From: Kibdelosporangium persicum
Lineage (GTDB): Bacteria > Actinomycetota > Actinomycetes > Mycobacteriales > Pseudonocardiaceae
Assembly: GCF_013280595.1 (NCBI RefSeq)
Contig: NZ_JAAATY010000003.1
Coordinates: 124,001-188,000, forward strand
Length of the DNA stretch: 64,000 nucleotides
Reading direction: 5' to 3'
Shown: in pieces, positions 13,925 through 24,492 of the stretch
Layout: each line of letters opens with the position of its first letter
Numbering within the stretch: the first letter of the stretch is position 1
Position numbers and translations under genes: made by a program
Notes under the pieces: model-generated
What the model was told of the DNA's origin: nothing
Databases searched by the model: none
What the model saw: the letters and a program-made list of their open reading frames with translations, nothing else

Positions 13925-16150
13925 TCACTTCTTCGGCCGGGCGGTCGCACTGATCACTCCGATGGTGACGAACGTGGTGATCGCGGCGAGCCCGGCGACG
14001 TACACGGCGACCGGCGCGTTGCGCAGGGGCTTCGACTCGGCGGCTTCCCTCACCGCCGGTGAGTCCGCCCGTGATTCCGCCGGTGACAGCGCCGGTGGTT
14101 CCCCCGGTCGTTCCCGCGGTCGTTCCCCCGGTGGTTCCGGCGTGGGCTCCACCAAGGACACCACCACGGCTGATGTGAGGCTGATCGTGTCCTGCCGTAT
14201 CTCGGCCAGCTGTCCACTGACGACCGGTGTGGCCGTGACCGTCAGCGATGTCGTGAACCGTTGCCGCATCACGACCGAGCACGAGTACTCCACGGTCTGC
14301 TGCGGCGCGAGCTCGCCGATGTCACGTGCGCACGCCGCCGGTGTGCCGGTCACTTTGACGGCGCGGAGCGGGAGCGATGTCGGGTTGCGTAGGGTCACCG
14401 TGAAGGTGACCGTCTCGCCCGCGCGTGCCGCACGGGTGTTGGGGCGGACGGTGAACTCGATACGTGGGTGGATCACCGTGAACGTGGCGTTGGCGTTCGC
14501 CGACACCTTCTTGCCGGCTCTGTCCGTGCCACTGACCGTCACTTCGTTGGTGAAGCCGTCATCCCCCGCGTTGACCGAGCATCGCAGCGTCTCCGACTGG
14601 CCGGACGCCAGCGTTCCGGCGTCCGCCCGGTCGCAGGCCTGCACTTGCTTGTCGTCGACGGTGACGCCGGACAGCGCCGTGTCGCCGGTGTTGCGCAGTT
14701 CGATGGTGTAGCCGACCGTTTGGCCACTGAGGACGATGTCGGGCACGGCGGTCTTGGTCACGGTGATCCCGGGCCGGAGGACTTCGAGGAAGGTCGTGGC
14801 GGATCCGGCGAGCCGGTCGTCGATCAGACTGCGGCCGGTGACCTGGGCGGCCGGCTTCACGTCGTCTTCGGGGGCCGGTCGCGTGCAGCTGTACGTCGCC
14901 TGCTGTCCCGCCTCCAGCCGCGCGATGTCCTGTTCGCAGGCCGATCCGATCCCGGCTTGGACCCGGATGTCCACCGCGGGCGCACTACCCGTGTTGGTGA
15001 CCATCACCGATTGGGTGACGTGGTCACCCGGATGTGCCACGTCCTTGTCCATCGACGTCGACACCTGCAGTTCCGGGCGCCCGGACGACGCCACGACGTT
15101 CGCGACCAGATAGGCGTCCTGGCTGCTGGTGAACGCCAGGTCCGCGCCGGTGTCGCCCGCTGCGGGCAGGCCGTTCTCCAGGTCGACGGTCCGCGCGTCC
15201 ACGCTCATGTTGTTGGCTTTGGCGGGGTCGAGCGGCCCGTTCGCGCCGGACACGAAGAAGTTGCCGGACCGCCCGGCGTCGCGGCCGTTGACCAGGAACC
15301 GGTCGCCGGAGACGGCCCAGTCGCCCTCGAACCCGGTGACGCCGACGCGGGTGAGCCCACCGGCGGACCTGATCGACGGCATCCGGGCCTCCGCCCGCGC
15401 CTTGCCGGTCAGCACCCGGGTGTGGGCGTCGAACACGGTGATCTGCTTGCGGCCCGGCGCCTCCCGGTGCGGCGAGTCGAACGTCCAGACGCCGGTCAGC
15501 GACCACCCGCCGAAGCAGTCGAACCCTTGGGGCGTCCAGACGTTGCCGACGGTGACGACCGAAGAGCCGGTGATCCCGCGGAACTGGCCGGTGACGTCGG
15601 CGTAGGCGCTGTAGAACTGGTGGTTCGTGGGCGTCAGGTCTTCGGGCGCGTCCTCTGTGTACCGTTCAGGCGCGACCAGGCCGCCGCGGTCGTTCACCTT
15701 CAGCGACACCTGCTGCTGCTTGGGCGATCCGGGCGGGCGCGCGGGACCGCGTCCACACGGGACGGTGGCGGGCCCGCCGGTGTTGCCCGCCCAGGTCAGC
15801 TTGGCGTACGCGATCCGCGCGCCTGGCGGGATCGTCAGCCGCGCACTCGACGAGTTGTACGTGGCCGGGTCGGCGTCGACGTCGGCCCATGTCATCGGGT
15901 GACCGTTGTTCTGCGCGGAAGGCCCTGTCCCGATCTGGTTCTGCGCGTCGTGGCACGCCTTCACCGGATGGTGTCCCGGATGGCTGGGACACGCGGTGAC
16001 CGTGTTGCCGATGACCACGAAGTCGCCGTACACGGTCTGGTCGAAGTTGACGGGCAGCACAGGCGATGCGGCGGCCGAGGTCACCGGCGCCGACAGGAAG
16101 AGCAACGACGTCGCACCGAGCAGGCCCCATACGCGCACTTGTGCCTCCAT
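13925..16150 (-). CDS. Large secreted surface protein with DUF11-type repeats and C-terminal membrane anchor
   Basis: 741 residues. A signal peptide (VWGLLGATSLLFLSAPVTSAAA) precedes a globular domain of about 330 residues that includes NFDQTVYGDFVVIGNT and several Cys; then three or four Ig-like repeats of the DUF11/CARDB kind (about 385-640), each with a VTNTGSAP, LRNTGDTA or LRNPTSLP turn and a conserved Cys pair; then a Pro/Glu/Arg-rich stalk (PEPPGERPRERPGEPP); and finally a hydrophobic helix and short basic tail (TARPKK). This is a surface-exposed, membrane-anchored protein, probably structural or adhesive. No enzymatic motif is seen. The ATG at 16150 was chosen because the signal peptide starts there. 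Confidence 0.8.
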   Translation of the reverse strand: MEAQVRVWGLLGATSLLFLSAPVTSAAASPVLPVNFDQTVYGDFVVIGNTVTACPSHPGHHPVKACHDAQNQIGTGPSAQNNGHPMTWADVDADPATYNSSSARLTIPPGARIAYAKLTWAGNTGGPATVPCGRGPARPPGSPKQQQVSLKVNDRGGLVAPERYTEDAPEDLTPTNHQFYSAYADVTGQFRGITGSSVVTVGNVWTPQGFDCFGGWSLTGVWTFDSPHREAPGRKQITVFDAHTRVLTGKARAEARMPSIRSAGGLTRVGVTGFEGDWAVSGDRFLVNGRDAGRSGNFFVSGANGPLDPAKANNMSVDARTVDLENGLPAAGDTGADLAFTSSQDAYLVANVVASSGRPELQVSTSMDKDVAHPGDHVTQSVMVTNTGSAPAVDIRVQAGIGSACEQDIARLEAGQQATYSCTRPAPEDDVKPAAQVTGRSLIDDRLAGSATTFLEVLRPGITVTKTAVPDIVLSGQTVGYTIELRNTGDTALSGVTVDDKQVQACDRADAGTLASGQSETLRCSVNAGDDGFTNEVTVSGTDRAGKKVSANANATFTVIHPRIEFTVRPNTRAARAGETVTFTVTLRNPTSLPLRAVKVTGTPAACARDIGELAPQQTVEYSCSVVMRQRFTTSLTVTATPVVSGQLAEIRQDTISLTSAVVVSLVEPTPEPPGERPRERPGEPPALSPAESRADSPAVREAAESKPLRNAPVAVYVAGLAAITTFVTIGVISATARPKK

Positions 16151-16268
16151 GGGTGGATACCTGAACTTTAGGTGAAGTTCTCGACGAATCGCCAGACTGT
16201 TCACTCCTCTCGGTGTATTTGGGGGCCACGCTTGGCGATGCCCGCCACGCTGTGTCAACCATGGTGTC

Positions 16269-17033
16269 GTGCCGGGCTACGCATACCTCTTGGTCGTTGC
16301 AGCGATGGTGGTCACGGCGGTCGTCATGATGGTGGCGGGTCGCCGGAAACGCGCGAAGGAAGGCACGTACAACGGTGAAGCGCTCGGTTTCGTCGGCGGC
16401 GTGCTCAACGCACTGTTCATTGTGGTCCTCGCGTTCTACACGGTGATCACCTGGACGGAGGCGGACACGACCGAACAGCACGCCGAGGCCGAGGCGGCCA
16501 GCCTGGTCGAAATCTATTGGCAGGTCGCCAAATCCCCGCAGCCGGAACGCGACCAGGTCCGCGCGCTGGTGAAGGAGTACACGACGGAAGTCGTGGACCG
16601 GGAATGGGCGATGCTGGACGAGAGGAAGGCCGACGAGAAGGCCGACGACCTGCTTGTCGCGCTGCGCGCGGAGATCGGCAACCTGCCGTCCGAATCGGAC
16701 ACCGATCTGGCGGTCCGCGACCAGGCCCTGCAGAACGTGCGGACAGCGGCGGACCAACGCCGGGCGAGGATCGAGCAGGCGACCGGGAGCAGTGCGCTGC
16801 TGACCCTGTTGTTGTGGGGCACCATCATCGGCGGGTTCACGATGGTCGCCTTCCCGCTGCTGGTCGGCTTCAGCGCGGACCTGCGGCACGTGCTGAGCCT
16901 GGTGTTCCTCGCCGGGATCCTGGCGTTCACGGTGTACTTCGCGGTCGAACTCGACCAGCCCTTCCACGGCCTGATCAAAGTGGAACCCGACTCGTTCAGG
17001 AACGCACTGGCCGAGTTCAACCGCATCCCCTGA
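16269..17033 (+). CDS. DUF4239 (bestrophin-like) membrane protein
   Basis: 254 residues with four predicted helices: two N-terminal (LLVVAAMVVTAVVMMVAG and FVGGVLNALFIVVLAFYTVI), a long soluble coiled helical section (about 65-175, rich in Glu, Arg and Ala) and two C-terminal (LLTLLLWGTIIGGFTMVAFP and VLSLVFLAGILAFTVYFAVE). The DQPFHGLIKVEPDSFR end is a family hallmark. DUF4239 proteins are of unknown function. It starts with GTG at 16269, divergent from the surface protein, and stands alone. Confidence 0.75.
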   Translation: MPGYAYLLVVAAMVVTAVVMMVAGRRKRAKEGTYNGEALGFVGGVLNALFIVVLAFYTVITWTEADTTEQHAEAEAASLVEIYWQVAKSPQPERDQVRALVKEYTTEVVDREWAMLDERKADEKADDLLVALRAEIGNLPSESDTDLAVRDQALQNVRTAADQRRARIEQATGSSALLTLLLWGTIIGGFTMVAFPLLVGFSADLRHVLSLVFLAGILAFTVYFAVELDQPFHGLIKVEPDSFRNALAEFNRIP

Positions 17034-17084
17034 CCTGTCGTACCCGCCTGACAACCCCGCACAAGCCCTGACCTGTCGTACCCG
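17029..17084. repeat. Direct repeat of 18 bp, two copies
   Basis: CCTGACCTGTCGTACCCG occurs at 17029-17046 (overlapping the stop of the DUF4239 gene) and 17067-17084, 38 bp apart. It may be an operator pair or a small duplication. Confidence 0.5.
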
Positions 17085-17179
17085 GCAAGTACCTTGGCTT
17101 GACAGGGGAACCATCGATGTCGGGATTTGACGCCGGGAAGGCGGCTCGCCGCGGAAGGCACCCAACCGCCAGCCAAGCC

Positions 17180-17280
17180 GCGCGCATTCCCGCCACACAC
17201 CCCACCGCACACATTGCCACGGCACACATTCCCATGGCGCGCACTCCACGGCGCGCATTCCACGGCGCGCACTCCGCCGG
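17180..17280. repeat. Degenerate 14-15 bp tandem repeat
   Basis: About six units related to GGCGCGCACTCCAC follow one another; the last three (17234-17247, 17248-17261, 17262-17275) differ by only one or two bases. The stretch 17034-17360 between two convergent genes holds this array and the 18-bp direct repeat; I see no supported gene there. Confidence 0.5.
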
Positions 17281-17360
17281 GAACTGTCACACCCCTCCGG
17301 TAACGTGGCTATCCGGGGGCGCTGACAACGGAATGTCAGATCCCTGTGGTATGGGCCCGG

Positions 17361-19040
17361 TCAGTACGGCAGAGCCCAGATCGGGTTGGTGTAGAACCAC
17401 AGGTCCTTCCAGGGGTCGGCGTCGCCGGCCACGTCGATCGCCGGCCCGGCCGGGTCGACCGCCGCACCCAGGAACCCGGGAGCCGAGCGGTTGCCGTCCG
17501 TCCCGCGCAGCCGCACGTACACCGGCCGGTCGAGCCGCCCGAGCTGGTGGGTGAACGTCACCGTCCCCATGGACTTGTTGACCTCGAACGACTTCACGAC
17601 CTTGGTACGCGGCGCGATCATCGTGTCGCGGTCCCGCACCGGCCCGGTGACGTCGCCCCCGATGATGTCCACACGCGACAGAACCGGCACGAACTGCGCC
17701 CAGTTCGGGGTGTTCGCCAGGTCGATGCTGATCGTCAGCTCGACCGGCGTGCCCCGGCGCACGTGCAGCGAGCCACCGAGGGTCGCGCTGGACAGCCGGC
17801 TGCCCCGGCTGCGCAGCCGCACGTCGAGGCCGCTGATCAGGCCGCCGTGGTCGACCCAGACCCGGCCCGCCCGGATGCCGTCCATCACCGCGCGATACGA
17901 GAAGTCCAGTGCGCCGACGTGGGTACGGCTGTAGCAGCCTGGCCAGAAGTCACCCTCGGCCAGGTTCGGCGCGCCGCCGCGCACGGGGTCGGAGTGCCGT
18001 CCGTGGGCGGTGAAGTCGCTGTCCGGGCCGCGCACCGAGGTTTCCGCGTAGACACTGTGCGAGTCCGAGTTGGCCGTGATCCACCACGGCTTTCCTTCGG
18101 CGAGCAGGCTGTCCCACAGACCGCCCACTGTGGACGTCAGCCAGTCGAAGCCGCCCCAGGTGTAGTAGGTCTCCGGTGGGTAGCCCGCGAACGCGTCCGA
18201 GCCGGGCGAGCCGTCGTAGAAGCCGCGCGCGCGGCCGCCGCCGTACGGCTGGGGAATGCCCGCGGCCTGGTGACCCGGCGCGCCTTCCATGCCTACCGCG
18301 ATGTTCGGTGCGGCGTCACGCCAGCCGCGGATCTCGTGCGGGGAGTCCAGGCCTTTGCGGGCCGGGTGGTTGGCCAGCATCATCGCGTCGTCGACCCGGC
18401 GTTGGCGCACGCCCTCGGCCAGGAAGTTCACGCCCGCGATGGCGAGCGCTTCCTTGTCGGGGGCGGCCTCGTTGGTGCGGCCGTCGTAGCCGAGTTCGAA
18501 CTCCTTGAGGAACGAGGCTTCGTCACGACCGGGCGCCACGAAGACCGTGCCGTGCTCGGCACCGGGGATGTTCCATTCCAGCCCCTGGAACACCAGGGTG
18601 TGGTCGTACGCGTCCCTCGCGGCCCGGATGTCGGGGTTGACCTTGTCCACACCGATCTTGGCGTGCACCGGGCCGCCGTGGTCGGTGATCACCAGCCAGC
18701 CGAGGCCGTAGGCGTTGGCGTGCCGCACGTGGTCGATGACCCGGTACTTGCCGTCGTCGCTGTACTGCGTGTGGACGTGGTGGTCACCAGCGAGCCAACG
18801 GAAGCCGCCGCGTGGCACGTTGTTCCGTGGCGCGGCGGCGGCCGGGGACGCGTCGAGCACGGTGCCTGGGACGGCCAGTCCGGCGCCCAGCAGACCTGCC
18901 CGGCGGAAGACCGACCGCCGGGTCAGTTCCTCGCGGCTGAGGTCCTCGTCCGGGATCGCCAGGTCCGCCGCCCTGGGCAGGTCTCCGGCCGGAACGCGGG
19001 AATGGTCGTGCTCGTGATCAGGATGGTGGTGATGTCCCAC
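17361..19040 (-). CDS. Tat-exported PHP-domain metallophosphoesterase with His-rich N-terminus
   Basis: 559 residues. GTG at 19040 lies behind GAGGAG. The N-terminus starts GHHHHPDHEHDHS, a likely metal-binding stretch, followed at 41-47 by RRSVFRR and a hydrophobic AGLLGAGLAVPGT with AAAAP cleavage region, i.e. a twin-arginine signal. The mature part has the PHP motif GDHHVHTQYSDDG (about 86-97), VITDHGGPVH, LEWNIPGAEHG, ANHPARKG and NSDSH, the metal ligands of a trinuclear PHP hydrolase. The C-terminal 170 residues are beta-rich. It probably hydrolyses a phosphate ester or diester outside the membrane after folding with metals in the cytosol. The substrate is unknown. Confidence 0.8.
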   Translation of the reverse strand: MGHHHHPDHEHDHSRVPAGDLPRAADLAIPDEDLSREELTRRSVFRRAGLLGAGLAVPGTVLDASPAAAAPRNNVPRGGFRWLAGDHHVHTQYSDDGKYRVIDHVRHANAYGLGWLVITDHGGPVHAKIGVDKVNPDIRAARDAYDHTLVFQGLEWNIPGAEHGTVFVAPGRDEASFLKEFELGYDGRTNEAAPDKEALAIAGVNFLAEGVRQRRVDDAMMLANHPARKGLDSPHEIRGWRDAAPNIAVGMEGAPGHQAAGIPQPYGGGRARGFYDGSPGSDAFAGYPPETYYTWGGFDWLTSTVGGLWDSLLAEGKPWWITANSDSHSVYAETSVRGPDSDFTAHGRHSDPVRGGAPNLAEGDFWPGCYSRTHVGALDFSYRAVMDGIRAGRVWVDHGGLISGLDVRLRSRGSRLSSATLGGSLHVRRGTPVELTISIDLANTPNWAQFVPVLSRVDIIGGDVTGPVRDRDTMIAPRTKVVKSFEVNKSMGTVTFTHQLGRLDRPVYVRLRGTDGNRSAPGFLGAAVDPAGPAIDVAGDADPWKDLWFYTNPIWALPY

Positions 19041-19133
19041 GTTCGCTCCTCGCGTGCTGGTGGATCCGGCGTAACCTTGTCCAGCACACATGAACGCCCG
19101 GGGAACACAGCCTGGTTCAGGCTTTACAGCACA

Positions 19134-20048
19134 TTACCCTCGCGTTGCCAGCGCCCGGAGGAAGAAGCCCAGGTTCGCGGGCCGTTCGGCCAGGCGGCGC
19201 ATGAAGTAGCCGTACCACTGCACTCCGTACGGCACGTAGACACGCATCGTGTCGCCGCGCCTCGCGATCGCTTCCTGCTCCTGCGGCCGGATCCCGTAGA
19301 GCATCTGGTACTCGAAGTCCCGCCCGGCGCCCAGGTCACCCGCGATGGCGATGATCCGCGGGTCGTGCGAGGCGACCATCGGATATCCCTCGCCCCGCAT
19401 CAGGATTCGCAGGACCCGCACGTAGTTGCGGTCGACTTCCGCTTTGTCCTGGAAAGCGACGGAAGCAGGCTCGCGGTACGCGCCCTTGCACAGCCGCACC
19501 CGGGAACCGGCGACCGCCAGGTCCCGGGCGTCGCCCTCGGTGCGGTGGAGGTACGCCTGCAGGACCGCTCCGACCCAGGGGAAATCGGCCCGCAGCTCGG
19601 ACAGGATGTCCAGGGTGGAGTCCGTGGTGGTGTGGTCTTCCATGTCCAGGGTCAGCGTCGCGCCGGCCCCGGCGGCCGCCTCGGCGATCAGCCGGGCGTT
19701 GTCCAGGGCGATCTGGTGACCGTCACCCGGCAACGCCTGGCCGACCGCGGACAGCTTGACCGACACGTCCGCACCAGCCGCGAGTCCCTCGCCCGACAGC
19801 GCTGAGAGCAGTTCGACGTACGCCTTGACGGTGTGCGACGCGTCGGCGACGTCGGTGGTGTCCTCACCGAGGTAGTCGATGGTCACCGCCCGGCCGGACT
19901 CGACGAGCGCTCGGGTCGCCTCGACCGCGTCGGGTGTCTCGGCACCGGCGACAAAACGGCTGACCACGGGCTTGGTCAGCGGGCTGCGCTCGACGAGGCC
20001 GCGGGCCACCGGCGAACGGGCCGCGGCAAGCAGGCTGGTACGCAACAT
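19134..20048 (-). CDS. putB: Proline dehydrogenase
   Basis: 304 residues, the size of monofunctional PutB enzymes. The TIM-barrel motifs YVELLSALSGEGL, LDMEDHTTTDSTL, AVLQAYLHRTEGDA, RLCKGAYREP and QMLYGIRPQEQE are those of FAD-dependent proline dehydrogenase, which oxidises L-proline to pyrroline-5-carboxylate. The ATG at 20048 is preceded by a strong AGGAGG nine bases after the stop of the P5C dehydrogenase gene, so both steps of proline catabolism are cotranscribed. The divergent PucR-type gene is the likely activator. Confidence 0.92.
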   Translation of the reverse strand: MLRTSLLAAARSPVARGLVERSPLTKPVVSRFVAGAETPDAVEATRALVESGRAVTIDYLGEDTTDVADASHTVKAYVELLSALSGEGLAAGADVSVKLSAVGQALPGDGHQIALDNARLIAEAAAGAGATLTLDMEDHTTTDSTLDILSELRADFPWVGAVLQAYLHRTEGDARDLAVAGSRVRLCKGAYREPASVAFQDKAEVDRNYVRVLRILMRGEGYPMVASHDPRIIAIAGDLGAGRDFEYQMLYGIRPQEQEAIARRGDTMRVYVPYGVQWYGYFMRRLAERPANLGFFLRALATRG

Positions 20049-20057
20049 GTCTACCTC

Positions 20058-21683
<1,626 letters not shown>

Positions 21684-21689
21684 GCGCCC

Positions 21690-21736
21690 ACGGTAGGGGC
21701 GGTTCGACCAGCAGATTTTGTCTGATTGGCTAAGAT
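21690..21736. promoter_or_regulatory. Divergent pruA/PucR promoter region
   Basis: Within the 62-bp gap, the minus strand has TACCGT (21690-21695) 6 nt before the pruA ATG and the plus strand has TAAGAT (21731-21736) 9 nt before the regulator ATG. The AT-richer centre (21713-21737) carries two AGATT copies and is the natural place for regulator binding. Confidence 0.4.
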
Positions 21737-21745
21737 TCTCCCATC

Positions 21746-23371
21746 ATGCTTAGCCGATCGGACAAGTCACTGCGCCAGCTGTTGCAGGCGCTCGGCGACC
21801 CCATGGTCGAGGTGGTCGCGGCGCCGCGCGGGCTCGACGGTCTCGTCCGGGACGTGGTCATCCTCGATCCGGAGGACGACCCGGACGTCCGGCCCGGTGA
21901 CGTGGTCCTGCTCATCGGCGTGCGCGGCCGGGCGGCGATCCCGACCGTCCGCGCGGCGGCGCGCCGCGGTGCGCTCGCGGTCGCCGTCAAAGGGCAGGAC
22001 GAGGCGCTGGAACGGGCCGCCAACGACGCGGGCGTCGCCTTGCTCTCGGTGCGATCCGACGCACGCTGGGAGCAAGTGGAGTCCATCGCTCGCGCGAACC
22101 TCGGTGCGGAGACCGACAGCGAGACGGCCGGCGACCTGTTCTCGCTCGCCCAGACGATCGCCGCGCTCACCGGCGGCCTGGTCAGCATCGAGGACACCGC
22201 CAGTCGTGTGCTGGCGTACTCGCGTTCGTCGGACGAGGTCGACGAGCTGCGGCGGCTGTCCATCCTCGGCCGCCAGGGGCCCGAGCAGTACCTGGCCAAG
22301 CTCCGCGAATGGGGGGTGTACCGGCGGCTGCGGGAAAGCGAGGCGGTCGAGCGCATCGACGAACGCCCGGAGCTGGGCATCCGGCGCCGGTTGGCGGTCG
22401 GCGTCCACGCCGGGGAGCAGTCGCTCGGAACAATCTGGGTGCAAGAAGGCGCGACTCCGCTGACCGACCAGGCCGAGCGTGCGCTGCTGGGCGCCGCCCG
22501 GGTGACCGCGTTGCACCTGGTGCGCAGCCGGAACAATCCGGCGGCACCGCTCCGGCTGCGCGAGAGCCTGCTCGAAGGATTGCTCGACGGGCACACCACC
22601 GCGGCCGCCGTGGCCGCGAACATCGGCGCGGACGCCAAGCGCGCGGCCGGGGTCGTCGCGTTCGAACTGACCGACGACGCCGACCGGTCCACGTTGGAAC
22701 TGCGGCGTGCCGAACTGACCAACGTGATCTCCGTGCACGCCGCCGCCTACCGGCGCGCCGCGTTGGTCACCACATTGCGTGCGCGCATTTACGCGTTGCT
22801 CCCCGATCTGCACGCGAGCGACGGAATGATCACGCTGGCCAAGGAGGTGGTCGCCGCGGCACGCGAGCACGCGGGCATCGCGGTCCGCGCGGCGGTCGCC
22901 ATGGCGCCGGATCTCAGCCGCACGGCCGGCGCGCGCCGGGAAGCCGACCGTGTTCTCGACGCGGGGCTGGACCTGCCGGTGGCCGCCATCGACGACGTGC
23001 GCGCCGAGGTGATGCTGGCCGAACTGCTGGGCCTGCTCGCCGAGCACGAGGAGATCCGCGATCCGCGGCTGACCGCCCTCGCCGCACAGGACACCAAGGA
23101 CATCCTGGTGCCGTCCGTGCTGGCGTACCTCGAAGCGCTCGGTGACGTGCGGGCGGCGGCGAACCTGCTGCACATCCATCCCAACACGTTGCGCTACCGG
23201 GTCCGGCGAGCCGCGCAGCTCGCCGGGATCGACCTCGACGACCCGAAACAGCGCCTGGTCACCCAGCTTCAGCTGGCGCTGGAACGTCCAGCGAGATCGC
23301 GTTCTTGGCCCGCTCGACCGATTCCTCCGGCGCCGGCCCGGCCGGGTTCTCGGTCGCGAGCGCCTGGTTGA
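21746..23371 (+). CDS. PucR/CdaR-family regulator, likely activator of proline catabolism
   Basis: 541 residues. An N-terminal PucR-type domain (about 1-120, LRQLLQALGDPMVEVVAAPRG, VRPGDVVLLIGVRGR), a central GAF/GGDEF-like region (140-430) and a C-terminal helix-turn-helix (about 455-510, DVRAAANLLHIHPNTLRYRV) identify a PucR-family transcription factor. Regulators of this family activate proline-utilisation genes in other actinomycetes, and the divergent pruA-putB operon 62 bp away is the evident target. The last ~37 codons (ERPARSRSWPARPIPP...) are low-complexity and lie antisense to the end of the convergent monooxygenase gene. Confidence 0.85.
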   Translation: MLSRSDKSLRQLLQALGDPMVEVVAAPRGLDGLVRDVVILDPEDDPDVRPGDVVLLIGVRGRAAIPTVRAAARRGALAVAVKGQDEALERAANDAGVALLSVRSDARWEQVESIARANLGAETDSETAGDLFSLAQTIAALTGGLVSIEDTASRVLAYSRSSDEVDELRRLSILGRQGPEQYLAKLREWGVYRRLRESEAVERIDERPELGIRRRLAVGVHAGEQSLGTIWVQEGATPLTDQAERALLGAARVTALHLVRSRNNPAAPLRLRESLLEGLLDGHTTAAAVAANIGADAKRAAGVVAFELTDDADRSTLELRRAELTNVISVHAAAYRRAALVTTLRARIYALLPDLHASDGMITLAKEVVAAAREHAGIAVRAAVAMAPDLSRTAGARREADRVLDAGLDLPVAAIDDVRAEVMLAELLGLLAEHEEIRDPRLTALAAQDTKDILVPSVLAYLEALGDVRAAANLLHIHPNTLRYRVRRAAQLAGIDLDDPKQRLVTQLQLALERPARSRSWPARPIPPAPARPGSRSRAPG

Positions 23372-24374
23372 GTCCGACGAACGGCCGCATCCGGGACTCG
23401 TAGGTGCCGAACGAGTCGCCCAGTTCCTGCGCGAGGACGTACGCGCCGACCAACGCCAGACTGGTGCCCTGGCCGGACAACGGTGACGCGCAGTACGCGG
23501 CGTCGCCGACGAGCGCGACGCGGCCGTTCGTCCACCGGTCCATGTGGATCTGGGCCATCGCGTCGAAGTAGAAGGCCGGTGCCTCGTTCATCGCCGACAA
23601 CAGTCGGGGCACCTCCCAGCCCAGCCCGGTGAGCCGTTCGGTCATCAGCTGCTTCTGTCGCGCGACGTCCCGGTAGTCGTAGTCCAGCTGCTCGGCCGCG
23701 AAGCCCAACGTCACCCGCAGTTCGGTGTTGCCGCGCACCGGGTAGGCGACGCCGCCCGAGCCGCTGGCCTGGTCGGTGAACCACACCTGCCAGTTGTCCA
23801 GCTCGAGGAAGTTGTCCGCCGGGAAGACGGCCAGATATTGGCCGAGGTGCCGGACGAAGTCCTGTTCCGGGCCGAAGGCCAGCCTGCGCACCACGGAGTG
23901 CGTGCCGTCCGCGCCGATCACGAAGTCGAAGGTGCGCCAGCCGCCGTGCTCGAACTCGACCCGCACGCCGTGCTCAATTTGGTCGAGTGCGGTGATCGTG
24001 TCGCCGAAGACGAACTCCACGCTGTCCGTGGTGGCCTGGTACAGCATCTCGGTGAGGTCCTCACGCAGGATCTCGACGTCGTCGCTGTCCAGCCGGCCGC
24101 TGCTGAGCGCGAACTCCTCGGACCGGAACAGTTCGTTGCCCGAACCGTCCACCATGGACATCCCCCGCATCCGGGTGCGTGCCGCGCGCATCTGTTCACC
24201 GAGGCCCATCCGGTTCATCACGTCGAGCGCGACACCACGGATGTCGACGGCCTGGCCGCCCGGCCGTAACCCGTTCGACCGCTCGACCACGGTCACCGAG
24301 TAGCCCGCCTGGCGCACCCAGTAGGCCAGGGCCAGTCCGGCGACACCGGCACCGGAGATCAGGACGTTTCGCAT
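23259..24374 (-). CDS. FAD-dependent monooxygenase (PHBH/TetX-like)
   Basis: 371 residues. The Rossmann start VLISGAGVAGLALAYWVRQAG, the VIGADGTHSVVR (DG) motif at about 150 and ALVGDAAYCASPLSGQGTS (GD motif) near 290 define a single-component class A flavin monooxygenase related to TetX and para-hydroxybenzoate hydroxylase. It uses FAD and NAD(P)H to hydroxylate an aromatic or antibiotic-like substrate in the cytosol. It is divergent from a GntR-TetR fusion regulator whose palindromic site lies between them, suggesting induction by its substrate. Its 3' end overlaps the PucR gene by 113 bp on the opposite strand. Confidence 0.85.
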   Translation of the reverse strand: MRNVLISGAGVAGLALAYWVRQAGYSVTVVERSNGLRPGGQAVDIRGVALDVMNRMGLGEQMRAARTRMRGMSMVDGSGNELFRSEEFALSSGRLDSDDVEILREDLTEMLYQATTDSVEFVFGDTITALDQIEHGVRVEFEHGGWRTFDFVIGADGTHSVVRRLAFGPEQDFVRHLGQYLAVFPADNFLELDNWQVWFTDQASGSGGVAYPVRGNTELRVTLGFAAEQLDYDYRDVARQKQLMTERLTGLGWEVPRLLSAMNEAPAFYFDAMAQIHMDRWTNGRVALVGDAAYCASPLSGQGTSLALVGAYVLAQELGDSFGTYESRMRPFVGLNQALATENPAGPAPEESVERAKNAISLDVPAPAEAG

Positions 24375-24449
24375 GTGCGGCCTCCGTACGTTGTACTTCG
24401 AATACTTCGGCCACTATGTCCTGAGCTGGATTTACTGGCCAAAACTGAC

Positions 24450-24475
24450 CTAGTACAGTTGCTGATCTGTACTAG
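24450..24475. promoter_or_regulatory. Operator: 9-bp inverted repeat
   Basis: CTAGTACAG and CTGTACTAG form a perfect inverted repeat with an 8-nt spacer in the 118-bp region between the monooxygenase and the GntR-TetR regulator genes. It is the only strong palindrome there and is probably bound by the regulator. Confidence 0.65.
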
Positions 24476-24492
24476 CACAGGCTGGAGGGGGC

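Noticed and set aside
13925-16171. 567-codon plus-strand frame across the surface-protein gene
   Set aside because: Shadow of the DUF11-type gene; codon use and composition are not protein-like.
17180-17280. CRISPR array
   Set aside because: Units are 14-15 bp and directly adjacent with no unique spacers, and no cas genes are in the window.
17017-17290. Small Cys/Met-rich minus-strand peptides in the repeat region
   Set aside because: The reading frames only mirror the tandem repeat; no ribosome binding site or conserved pattern was seen.
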